A DNA stretch of 6,346 nt, taken from Alphaproteobacteria bacterium UBA2966. GTDB taxonomy: Bacteria > Pseudomonadota > Alphaproteobacteria > UBA2966. The stretch lies in NCBI GenBank assembly GCA_002348365.1, contig DEBC01000034.1:1026-7371 (forward strand), read 5' to 3'. This document shows, in pieces, positions 1 through 5,224 of the stretch. A program made the position numbers and the translations under genes. Position 1 is the first letter of the stretch, and every line of letters starts with the position of its first letter. The notes beneath the pieces are model-generated. The model made no database searches and was not told where the DNA came from. It saw only the letters and a list, made by a program, of their open reading frames with translations.

Positions 1-233
1 ATTTATTTCCAAAACTTTCTGCTTGTAAGCGTAGCCATAAATAAGTCGATCTTGACCCCGCTCTGGCCTTATTATGGCCTCCGGCGTCAGATTGCACATC
101 TTGCAGGTAACACCGACAAATATCGTATGCAAATTTATTACGAGCGTCGAACAGATACGAAGGGCGTTCATGACGAACTTGCGGCACGTTTCGAATGCAA
201 GATACCGGCCATCGATAACGGCCCTCATCCATA
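1..233. other. Window-edge stretch without a recognisable gene
   Basis: Downstream of the last gene of the minus-strand operon. Three reading frames are open to the window edge here, so openness is not evidence. On the plus strand, frame 1 is open from base 1 to a TAA at 235-237 and gives a plausible hydrophilic tail (RRQIAHLAGNTDKYRMQIYY and so on), which could be the 3' end of a gene entering from the left. On the minus strand, frames from ATG 232-230 and ATG 228-226 are open to base 1, but neither has a visible Shine-Dalgarno sequence. I recognise no family in any of them. Short GGCC-based inverted repeats occur near 66-80 and 208-222, but none is followed by a T tract, so I do not call a terminator. 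Confidence 0.4.
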
Positions 234-237
234 CTAA
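1..237 (+). CDS. Possible 3' end of an unrecognised plus-strand gene (partial)
   Basis: Frame 1 is open for 78 codons from the window edge to TAA at 235-237, with no start required inside the window. The residues from about codon 25 on look protein-like: charged and aromatic, with few Cys. I cannot match them to a family. If real, the gene converges on the flavoprotein gene of the minus strand, and the two stop codons overlap tail to tail (TAA on plus, TAG on minus, sharing two bases). Two minus-strand frames are equally open here, so this is a weak call. Confidence 0.25.
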   Translation: MYFQNFLLVSVAINKSILTPLWPYYGLRRQIAHLAGNTDKYRMQIYYERRTDTKGVHDELAARFECKIPAIDNGPHPY

Positions 238-1421
238 GCACGCGCCCTTACTGCCGAAGTCAATCGGTCGCCTGCTCGTCGTGCTCCGGCAATATTGCGC
301 GACGCGGGTCCCAATTCGAGTTCGGCGAGAGGGCCTGAGACATGAATAAGCGGATGCCAGCGTAGCGCGGAGTCCACGATGGGATAGCCGCAACGCGCGC
401 ACGGCAACGCGGCTGAGGCGATCAACGCATCGACCATCGCTCCGCCGGGGCGCTTCGATGAGAACCCGGTCGCGAGCAGAACACGCTCCGCTTTTAGCAC
501 TGTGTGGGTAGTTAGCCGCAGCGCAAGGTCGTTGCGATGCGCTGCGAATCCTTCAACCTGGTCCTCATGCCAGAGCAGTTTGCCTCCTGCGATGGACCGG
601 CGTAGTGCGCGCCGGATATCGGGGGGCACCGAACCCCTGTGGCGCGCTGCGGTGATCAGAGCCCGCCGACGATCAAAGTCTCGTTCGCGGCGGAAGCGCT
701 CCATGAATTTTGGACCGAGCCAGCCCGGGTCGCTGTCGAATTGGTGCTGGCGCAGGGCATGGCGCGAGACGATATGCACGCGATGCCCTTTTTCCACCAA
801 GCTGAGTGCCACCTGGACCGCCGAGATACCGCCACCGATGACCACGACGGTTTCGCTTGACGACGGCCAACCGGCGAGCCCGGGCTCGAAGACATGGTGG
901 ACGCGGGCGTGACTCCGCGGCGCCCAATCCGGCCACTCGGGTTGTTCGCCTGCGCCAATGGCCAATACGAGATGCTGCACTGTGATCCCGTCTCCACTCG
1001 AGAGCTGAATGCAGACGCTTTCACGGTCGACCGAACACCTCGTGGCCCGATCCTGGATATGGAGATTTGCAAGCCCGAAGGTTTCCACCACCCGGTCGCA
1101 ATGCGCATTAAAGAGTGCGAGCGCGGGGCGGTCGAGCGGCGGGACGAATAACCTGGCCCTTCGGCGCTTGCGTTTCTTGCGCCGGCCCGCGAAGCGTAGA
1201 AGTGAGAAGGGATCGAGATCCAGATGATGGACTCCCGGCGAGCGCAGGTGGGTCATCCCCGTCGCGGCGGCGCAGTTGCGCCAGTGCGCGAGCAGTCGGT
1301 CACACGGGTCCAAGATGCGCAGTCGGTCGGGGGCGATACCGCATTCTCCGAGCAGGCGCGCGGCGATGTGCACGCCGTGAATCCCGCCGCCGATGATCAG
1401 CCAATCCAGCTTTACCGGCAT
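234..1421 (-). CDS. FAD/NAD(P)-dependent oxidoreductase, SidA/IucD-like N-monooxygenase type fold
   Basis: A 395-residue flavoprotein, probably cytosolic, predicted to use FAD and NAD(P)H; the substrate is unknown. An N-terminal Rossmann motif GGGIHG (residues 11-16) should bind FAD. A second nucleotide motif GGGISA (196-201) inside VVVIGGGISAVQVAL should bind NAD(P)H; Ala replaces the third Gly, which often goes with NADPH. An ATG motif (LLATGF, 315-320) marks the return to the FAD domain, and the C-terminal GPASRNIAGARRAG run resembles the FAD-closing segment of this superfamily. These features fit the FAD-NAD(P)-binding / lysine-ornithine N-monooxygenase-like group, but hydroxylation is not shown. 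An unusual Arg/Lys run lies at residues 80-88. The ATG is 1 nt after the TGA of the upstream small membrane gene, with GGA 5 nt before it, so it is the last gene of the Zur-type operon. It looks more GC- and Arg-rich than its neighbours. Confidence 0.85.
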   Translation of the reverse strand: MPVKLDWLIIGGGIHGVHIAARLLGECGIAPDRLRILDPCDRLLAHWRNCAAATGMTHLRSPGVHHLDLDPFSLLRFAGRRKKRKRRRARLFVPPLDRPALALFNAHCDRVVETFGLANLHIQDRATRCSVDRESVCIQLSSGDGITVQHLVLAIGAGEQPEWPDWAPRSHARVHHVFEPGLAGWPSSSETVVVIGGGISAVQVALSLVEKGHRVHIVSRHALRQHQFDSDPGWLGPKFMERFRRERDFDRRRALITAARHRGSVPPDIRRALRRSIAGGKLLWHEDQVEGFAAHRNDLALRLTTHTVLKAERVLLATGFSSKRPGGAMVDALIASAALPCARCGYPIVDSALRWHPLIHVSGPLAELELGPASRNIAGARRAGDRLTSAVRARA

Positions 1422-1422
1422 C

Positions 1423-1650
1423 TCATTCCGCTTTTCTTGCTGTTGAGGCGGCGATATTTGCCAGCAACCAGGCCGATGCGGCGCACAGTTGCAACCAGTC
1501 CCCTATGGAGCTGATCCCGTAGAAGAACAGGCTGCAGATCCAGCACACGCTGGCCGCCGTCTGGCCGAGTCGCTCGACGCGAAGTGCCCGTTTGACCCTG
1601 GTTCGTCGCAGCGTCATAGCGTCGCTACCATTGCCGCCGACGGTCAGCAT
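1423..1650 (-). CDS. Small membrane protein with two predicted transmembrane helices
   Basis: A 75-residue protein of unknown function. A short basic N-terminal part (RRTRVKRALRVERLG, about 15-29) is followed by two hydrophobic segments, roughly 32-49 (AASVCWICSLFFYGISSI) and 52-69 (WLQLCAASAWLLANIAAS), joined by a tight Gly-Asp turn. This suggests a helical hairpin in the inner membrane with the basic end in the cytosol. Three Cys lie within the hydrophobic part. The chosen ATG (1650-1648) overlaps the stop of the upstream flavoprotein gene as ATGCTGA, typical of translational coupling; its own Shine-Dalgarno is weak (AAGA). An ATG at 1617-1615, preceded by GGTAG, would give a 64-residue protein that keeps both helices; ATG 1656-1654 is also possible. 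It sits between two flavoprotein genes, so it may be a membrane partner for one of them (inference). Confidence 0.65.
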   Translation of the reverse strand: MLTVGGNGSDAMTLRRTRVKRALRVERLGQTAASVCWICSLFFYGISSIGDWLQLCAASAWLLANIAASTARKAE

Positions 1651-2771
1651 TCGCATTCTTGGCCGCAGCAGGACAAATCGTCCAGGTACATGCCCCACAT
1701 GCGATACATCTCCAGACCCTCTGCCGGCAGTCCCAGAGATGCTGCAATCGCCTTGGCTACGACGGCAAAACGCTGTCGGTACTTATAGATGAAGCAGAAG
1801 ATGAGGTTATCATGCCGAACGGCCGCGCCGCAGAGGAAAATTCCCGGGACCAGCGTTGATTCATCGTGCTCGTTCAGCAACGGAAAGCCGTCTTCTCGCT
1901 GTTCAAACAGATCTGAGACGAGCGTATGGCTCCCCTCAAATCCGCCAGCTAGTAGCGGCTGCGAAGGGGTGCAGAACCTTCGCCCGTCCTGCGTGACGAC
2001 CTCGTATGAGGAGTCCAACAGGGAGATCGACTCAACGGGTGAATGCGGGATCAGTTCCACCTGCTCGGCGAAGGCTTTCCGGCGCGTGCGTTCGAGCGAA
2101 TACGTCGAAAGTGCCACGCTGGGGTCGGAACTTTCGGATTCCCAGGGGTTTTCTCTATCAAAGAGCCGCACGTGCTTCCCCCGTTCCGCAAGGTGGTGAG
2201 CGATGTCGACACCACTTTCGTAGCCACCGACGACGATAAAGTCGTCGCCATCGAGTTCGGCGTAGCTGGAGACCGTGGCGGTGTGTCGGCATAAGTTGCT
2301 GCCGGCAAACCCGTTCAACCGCGGGTACTGGAAGTCCCCTGCAGCCCAGATGACATGACGGGTCTGAATGGGGCAATCCGCCGTTTCGATCGCGAACCTA
2401 TCGCCCCGACGGGTGATATTCGTCACGTCGGTATGTGCTCGAATCGGTAGCTCGAAGTGCTTTGCCGTCGCCTTCAGGAAGTTTGAGTACTCCCATCCCG
2501 TGGGATGCTCGACCCCTATTGTGTATGCGGGCGAGGTTCCGATCACGACGGAGTTCAAGTCGAGCATACCGATGGAGTTGGTTGTACACGAGGGTGTGAT
2601 GAAGCGAGTTTCGGCCGGCCACGAGGCGAAGGATGAGCCGACCGTATGTCGCTCGAGTACGAGGAAGTTATCGATGCCCGCATGCTGTAGAGCAACCGCG
2701 ACTCCTACGCCGGCTGCGCCACCGCCAACGACGACGACGTCGTACAAGTGAATTGCGGCCGGCTCGCTCAA
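1644..2771 (-). CDS. FAD/NAD(P)-dependent oxidoreductase with Cys-rich C-terminal tail (CzcO/YpdA/thioredoxin-reductase-like)
   Basis: A 375-residue two-Rossmann flavoprotein, probably cytosolic. FAD motif GGGAAG at residues 16-21 in YDVVVVGGGAAGVGVAVAL; NAD(P) motif GGYESG at 182-187 in FIVVGGYESGVDIAHHL; an intervening WAAGDF (142-147) and a C-terminal PGIFLCGAAVRHDNLIF segment close the FAD site. This is the layout of the COG2072/YpdA-type NAD(P)/FAD oxidoreductases. No CxxC redox pair of classical thioredoxin reductase is seen in the NAD(P) domain. The protein ends in DLSCCGQECEC, with Cys 368, 369, 373 and 375, which could bind metal or act as a redox tail. The start is TTG at 2771-2769: it overlaps the GTPase stop as TTGA and has GGAG 7 nt upstream. 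An in-frame ATG at 2870 would run 103 bases into the GTPase gene and add a 33-residue leader unlike this family. Substrate unknown; context points to zinc limitation. Confidence 0.87.
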   Translation of the reverse strand: MSEPAAIHLYDVVVVGGGAAGVGVAVALQHAGIDNFLVLERHTVGSSFASWPAETRFITPSCTTNSIGMLDLNSVVIGTSPAYTIGVEHPTGWEYSNFLKATAKHFELPIRAHTDVTNITRRGDRFAIETADCPIQTRHVIWAAGDFQYPRLNGFAGSNLCRHTATVSSYAELDGDDFIVVGGYESGVDIAHHLAERGKHVRLFDRENPWESESSDPSVALSTYSLERTRRKAFAEQVELIPHSPVESISLLDSSYEVVTQDGRRFCTPSQPLLAGGFEGSHTLVSDLFEQREDGFPLLNEHDESTLVPGIFLCGAAVRHDNLIFCFIYKYRQRFAVVAKAIAASLGLPAEGLEMYRMWGMYLDDLSCCGQECEC

Positions 2772-4012
2772 GTAGCGACTCCGTCGACCATTTCCAACAT
2801 GGGAAAGGGGTTGGGAAGCTCTGTCCAGTCCTTGCTGTCTCGGGATGCAAGAGCATCGTCGAGCAGGCATGCGTCGATTCGGGTACGTAAAGCCGTCTCA
2901 TCTATGCGCTGGCCGATGAATACGAGCGCCTGGCGACGGTCGCCGTAACGCGCATGCCATTCCGGTTGCTGGTCCGGCCACTCATCATCGGGCTGGTCCC
3001 ACTGTTCGCGCGGCATCGCGGCCCACCACATTCCTGCTGCATTCACATTGTTGACGCCGCCAGCCTGCGACCACTCGTAGGCGATTCGATGGTCCGCAGC
3101 GACCCAGAAGAAACCTTTTGAGCGTAACACGCCGTGCCAGTTCGCCTCGTCATTCAGAAGCGCCCATAACTTCTCGGCGTCGAAAGGTGCCGATGCTCGA
3201 TAGGTAAAGCTGGTGATACCGTACTCCTCGGTCTCGGGTGTATGCTTTCCTTGAAGCTCTTGTGTCCAGCCGGCGGAGTTTTCGGCTGTGTCGTAGTCAA
3301 ACATACCCGTTTCTAGCACGCAATGGAGGGGGATCCGGCCATGGGTAGTTCTGTGAATCGTGGCGCCAGGATTGAGCGCCCGCAGCACGGCCTCGACCTC
3401 GACAGCCTCATCGATGCTCACCAAGTCGAGCTTGTTAATTACGATCAGGTTGGCAAATTCCACTTGATCGACCAATAGATCTGTCACCGTTCGCTCGTCT
3501 TCGTCGCCCAGCGACTCGCCGCGGTCCCGCAGGTCCTCGGCGGCGTTGTAGTCGTGTAGGAAACTAGCGGCATCGACGACGGTGACCATCGTGTCGATGC
3601 GAGAGATATTGCCAAGGCTTACACCATGCTCGTCTTCGAAGGTGAATGTCTGGGCGACCGGGATCGGCTCTGAGATCCCCGTGGATTCAATGAGCAGATA
3701 ATCGAAGCGTTGCTCCTGAGCCAATCGGGATACCTCGGTAAGCAGGTCCTCCCGTAGCGTGCAGCAGATGCAGCCGTTCGTCATCTCGACCAGTGTCTCT
3801 TCGGTCCGTGAGAGTTGAGCACTGCCACGCTCAACGAGCGCCGCGTCAATATTTACCTCGCTCATGTCGTTGACGATCACCGCTACCCGGCGTCCCTCGC
3901 GGTTGTGAAGAACTTGATTGAGCAGGGTGGTTTTCCCGGCGCCCAAAAACCCGGACAAAATGGTGACGGGGAGCCGGAGATCGTCGCTATCGGATTTTTC
4001 TTTTTGTATCAT
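2768..4012 (-). CDS. zigA: COG0523 (CobW/ZigA-type) zinc metallochaperone GTPase
   Basis: A 414-residue cytosolic G3E-family GTPase thought to deliver zinc to client proteins when zinc is scarce. Walker A GFLGAGKTT at 21-29; the COG0523 metal-binding CxCC as NGCICC (Cys 81, 83, 84); ESTG at 109-112 in the Walker B region; guanine-specificity NKLD at 193-196. The C-terminal CobW-C domain (about 250-400) includes SKGFFW, GMWWAAMPREQW and the end motif ALVFIGQRIDETAL. The EGRRVAVIVNDMSEVNIDA stretch and overall length match the ZigA/YciC subgroup rather than CobW of cobalamin synthesis or the nitrile-hydratase activators. ATG 4012 is chosen: TGGAA lies 6 nt upstream; a TTG directly before it (4015) is too close to that site. 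The gene is first in the operon, about 100 nt downstream of a Fur-family operator, and its stop overlaps the next start. The fine name zigA is by resemblance. Confidence 0.93.
   Translation of the reverse strand: MIQKEKSDSDDLRLPVTILSGFLGAGKTTLLNQVLHNREGRRVAVIVNDMSEVNIDAALVERGSAQLSRTEETLVEMTNGCICCTLREDLLTEVSRLAQEQRFDYLLIESTGISEPIPVAQTFTFEDEHGVSLGNISRIDTMVTVVDAASFLHDYNAAEDLRDRGESLGDEDERTVTDLLVDQVEFANLIVINKLDLVSIDEAVEVEAVLRALNPGATIHRTTHGRIPLHCVLETGMFDYDTAENSAGWTQELQGKHTPETEEYGITSFTYRASAPFDAEKLWALLNDEANWHGVLRSKGFFWVAADHRIAYEWSQAGGVNNVNAAGMWWAAMPREQWDQPDDEWPDQQPEWHARYGDRRQALVFIGQRIDETALRTRIDACLLDDALASRDSKDWTELPNPFPMLEMVDGVAT
2779..2782 (-). promoter_or_regulatory. Shine-Dalgarno site deciding a TTG start
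   Basis: GGAG on the minus strand, 7 nt before TTG 2771-2769, inside the final codons of the GTPase gene (its GGA GTC GCT ACT TGA end). Together with the TTGA stop/start overlap it supports TTG, not the distant ATG 2870, as the start of the flavoprotein. Confidence 0.75.
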
Positions 4013-4109
4013 CAATTATTCCAGGCATTGAGTGAGAAAAAAATGTTGTGCTTGATGGGTAGACTCTATTGTCAATGGACAGTTAATGCAGAACGGGAGC
4101 GGCTTTTCT

Positions 4110-4139
4110 TTAATGATAATGATACCGCATTATCATTAA
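4110..4139. promoter_or_regulatory. Fur-family (probable Zur) operator
   Basis: A perfect inverted repeat: TTAATGATAATG (4110-4121), a 6-bp spacer ATACCG, then CATTATCATTAA (4128-4139). The arms carry TGATAAT/ATTATCA half-sites, as in Fur-superfamily boxes. It overlaps the spacer and -10 element of the GTPase promoter, so bound repressor would block RNA polymerase. Because a Fur-family gene lies just upstream and the controlled gene is a ZigA-type GTPase, Zur is the likely ligand; Fur itself is the alternative, since GATAAT-GATACC resembles the hexamers of a Fur box, although the right half is shifted by one base. Confidence 0.8.
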
Positions 4140-4147
4140 GGGCGCAA
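4119..4147 (-). promoter_or_regulatory. Sigma-70-type promoter of the GTPase-flavoprotein operon
   Basis: On the minus strand, -35 TTGCGC (4147-4142) and -10 TATCAT (4124-4119) are separated by 17 nt. Transcription would start near 4112 and leave a leader of about 100 nt before ATG 4012. The inverted repeat at 4110-4139 covers the -10 element and most of the spacer, consistent with repression. Confidence 0.65.
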
Positions 4148-4261
4148 GTGAGCCGGCTAGTGCTTAAACAATATTTTGCATATTGGACTCGTACAGATCG
4201 GATCGCTTGAGTTCAGAAAGATCTTCGTTGGGTTACTTTACTTGTTCGGTATCGTACCTAT

Positions 4262-4642
4262 TTACTTACTTGTGGTGCAATCGCTGCACTGTCCATAGAG
4301 CGTGATCTCGTGCCCTTGCAGGTCGAAGCCGGGGGGTGCTAATTTCGCGACGCCCTCCGCGCATCCGTGGATATCGAATACTTCGTCGCAAGCACGACAG
4401 AGAAAATGGTGATGATGACCCCGGTCGGTCGGCTCGTAGCGCACATCATTGACACCCAGATCCACAGCGCGGACTTCCCCGGCGTCTTGGAGGCGTCTGA
4501 GCTGCCTATAAACGGTTGCGATACCCAGCGATGGAACTATGGGGGAGGCCAGGTTGAGGATTTCCAGGGGGCGAAGTGGTCCGTGCGCTTCGCGAATGAC
4601 CCGTACGATAGCACTGCGCTGGCTGGTGCGTCGGTTGCTCAC
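4262..4642 (-). CDS. zur: Fur-family metalloregulator, probable zinc uptake repressor Zur
   Basis: A 126-residue DNA-binding repressor of the Fur superfamily, near the short end of the family. The N-terminal winged-helix domain (about 6-72) contains the recognition region SLGIATVYRQLRRLQDAG (38-55). A short hinge leads to the metal and dimer domain: GHHHHFLCRAC (75-85) with His 76-79 and Cys 82/85, then HEITLYGQCSDC (111-122) with Cys 119/122. The two CxxC pairs form the usual structural zinc site; the histidines probably take part in sensing. Zinc specificity is inferred from the adjoining ZigA-type gene and operator; Fur or PerR-like roles cannot be excluded from sequence alone. The start is GTG (4642-4640) with a perfect AGGAGG 7 nt upstream. 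The gene has its own promoter and is separated from the GTPase gene by 249 bp, so it need not be in the repressed operon. No Zur box like that at 4110 is visible at its own promoter. Confidence 0.88.
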   Translation of the reverse strand: MSNRRTSQRSAIVRVIREAHGPLRPLEILNLASPIVPSLGIATVYRQLRRLQDAGEVRAVDLGVNDVRYEPTDRGHHHHFLCRACDEVFDIHGCAEGVAKLAPPGFDLQGHEITLYGQCSDCTTSK

Positions 4643-4649
4643 GTAGATA

Positions 4650-4655
4650 CCTCCT
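4650..4655 (-). promoter_or_regulatory. Consensus Shine-Dalgarno for the GTG start of zur
   Basis: AGGAGG on the minus strand with a 7-nt spacer (TATCTAC) to GTG 4642-4640. It fixes the GTG as the start of the Fur-family gene. Confidence 0.85.
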
Positions 4656-4686
4656 GACAGGGTGTCTTGGATGGCGGACTAAGTCT

Positions 4687-4715
4687 ATAATATTTGCTCT
4701 GAGGCTTGGAAACAA
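4687..4715 (-). promoter_or_regulatory. Sigma-70-type promoter of zur
   Basis: On the minus strand, -35 TTGTTT (4715-4710) and -10 TATTAT (4692-4687) with exactly 17 nt between them. Transcription would start near 4680 and give a short leader of about 38 nt ahead of the GTG. No 12-bp inverted repeat like that of the GTPase promoter overlaps it, so autoregulation is not evident. Confidence 0.6.
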
Positions 4716-5224
4716 TGCATCGTTCAAACCGGTGGCAATTTAATTTGTCGGGCAAATCAAATAAAATACACGCACTTTATGAATCCTTATCCAACTGAGG
4801 ACAAGCCTTATTGCCACGACTGCTATGCTCGAAACCACGGTACCGCATGCGACCAAACTAAGTAGAGCAAAATGGACGAATCGCACAATCTGAAGTCTCT
4901 ATAGCCGATGAGTGGAACCGTCTCTTTGACGGTTTGGCATCGTAGCCCTAATGGCCGGCCTAGTTACGGGCGAGTAGCTTAAAAGCGCCATCCGGGTCCT
5001 GCCGCAGAAACAGGTTCGTACAACTGGAGCGGAGACAGCGGCTTTGAGTATAGCCAGTGCTTGATATCTGCTGAGCGTTTCCCAGCTGCTGAGGCCCAAC
5101 GCAGCAGCCGCGGTCAGGTCTCAAGCTCTCGTCCTTGCGGGCAGCGTAGTACAGCCGTGAGCTACTTCGCTGGAGTCCACTTGTTTTGATGATTTATTTT
5201 GCATTTATTTGCATATCAGCAGAC
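4716..5224. other. Long intergenic region without a convincing gene
   Basis: About 500 bp between the zur promoter and the end of the WD40 gene. The first part (4740-4800) is AT-rich and includes the small inverted repeat ATTTG-TCGGG-CAAAT. A hairpin lies at 4916-4934 and a looser one at 5085-5108. A minus-strand frame is open from 5193 to TAG 4962-4960 without an ATG, and a 66-codon ATG frame runs 5099-4899; neither has a good Shine-Dalgarno or a recognisable domain. Near the WD40 stop, TTTGCAT occurs twice with a 10-bp period (5198-5204, 5208-5214). I see no tRNA, transposase motif or CRISPR repeat. Confidence 0.5.
4916..4934. repeat. Perfect 7-bp hairpin
   Basis: AACCGTC, loop TCTTT, GACGGTT. 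The stem is perfect and could form on RNA of either strand. It has no T tract of terminator strength on either side (TTTGGC follows on plus; CCACTC on minus), so it is at most a weak terminator or processing site for the WD40 transcript, which would reach it about 290 nt after the stop. Confidence 0.45.

Noticed and set aside
502..912. 136-codon plus-strand open frame inside the 234-1421 flavoprotein
   Set aside because: Antisense of a gene with clear Rossmann motifs; Arg/Ser/Trp-rich composition typical of a shadow frame in GC-rich DNA.
2771..2870. N-terminal extension of the flavoprotein from ATG 2870
   Set aside because: It would lie wholly inside the GTPase coding region, resembles no flavoprotein N-terminus, and a better-supported TTG with Shine-Dalgarno exists.
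4070..4075. Consensus -35 TTGACA on the minus strand ahead of the GTPase gene
   Set aside because: No acceptable -10 hexamer lies 16-18 nt downstream, whereas the TTGCGC/TATCAT pair has ideal spacing and overlaps the operator.
3815..4210. 131-codon plus-strand open frame across the GTPase start and operator
   Set aside because: It is mostly the antisense of the GTPase coding sequence and then runs through promoter DNA; no domain and no convincing ribosome site.
4506..4727. 73-codon minus-strand frame overlapping the zur start
   Set aside because: Out of frame with the Fur-family protein and running through its promoter; Arg/Pro/His-rich, no domain.
4899..5099. 66-codon minus-strand ATG frame in the intergenic region
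   Set aside because: No Shine-Dalgarno sequence that I could see, no recognisable domain, and it overlaps another open frame of similar length.
5085..5108. GCTGCTG ... CAGCAGC inverted repeat as a terminator of the WD40 gene
   Set aside because: A 10-nt loop and no T tract on either strand; simple GCTG-type repeats arise easily by chance.
5198..5214. Two TTTGCAT copies as a CRISPR-like or iteron repeat
   Set aside because: Only two 7-bp copies in AT-rich DNA; no further units.
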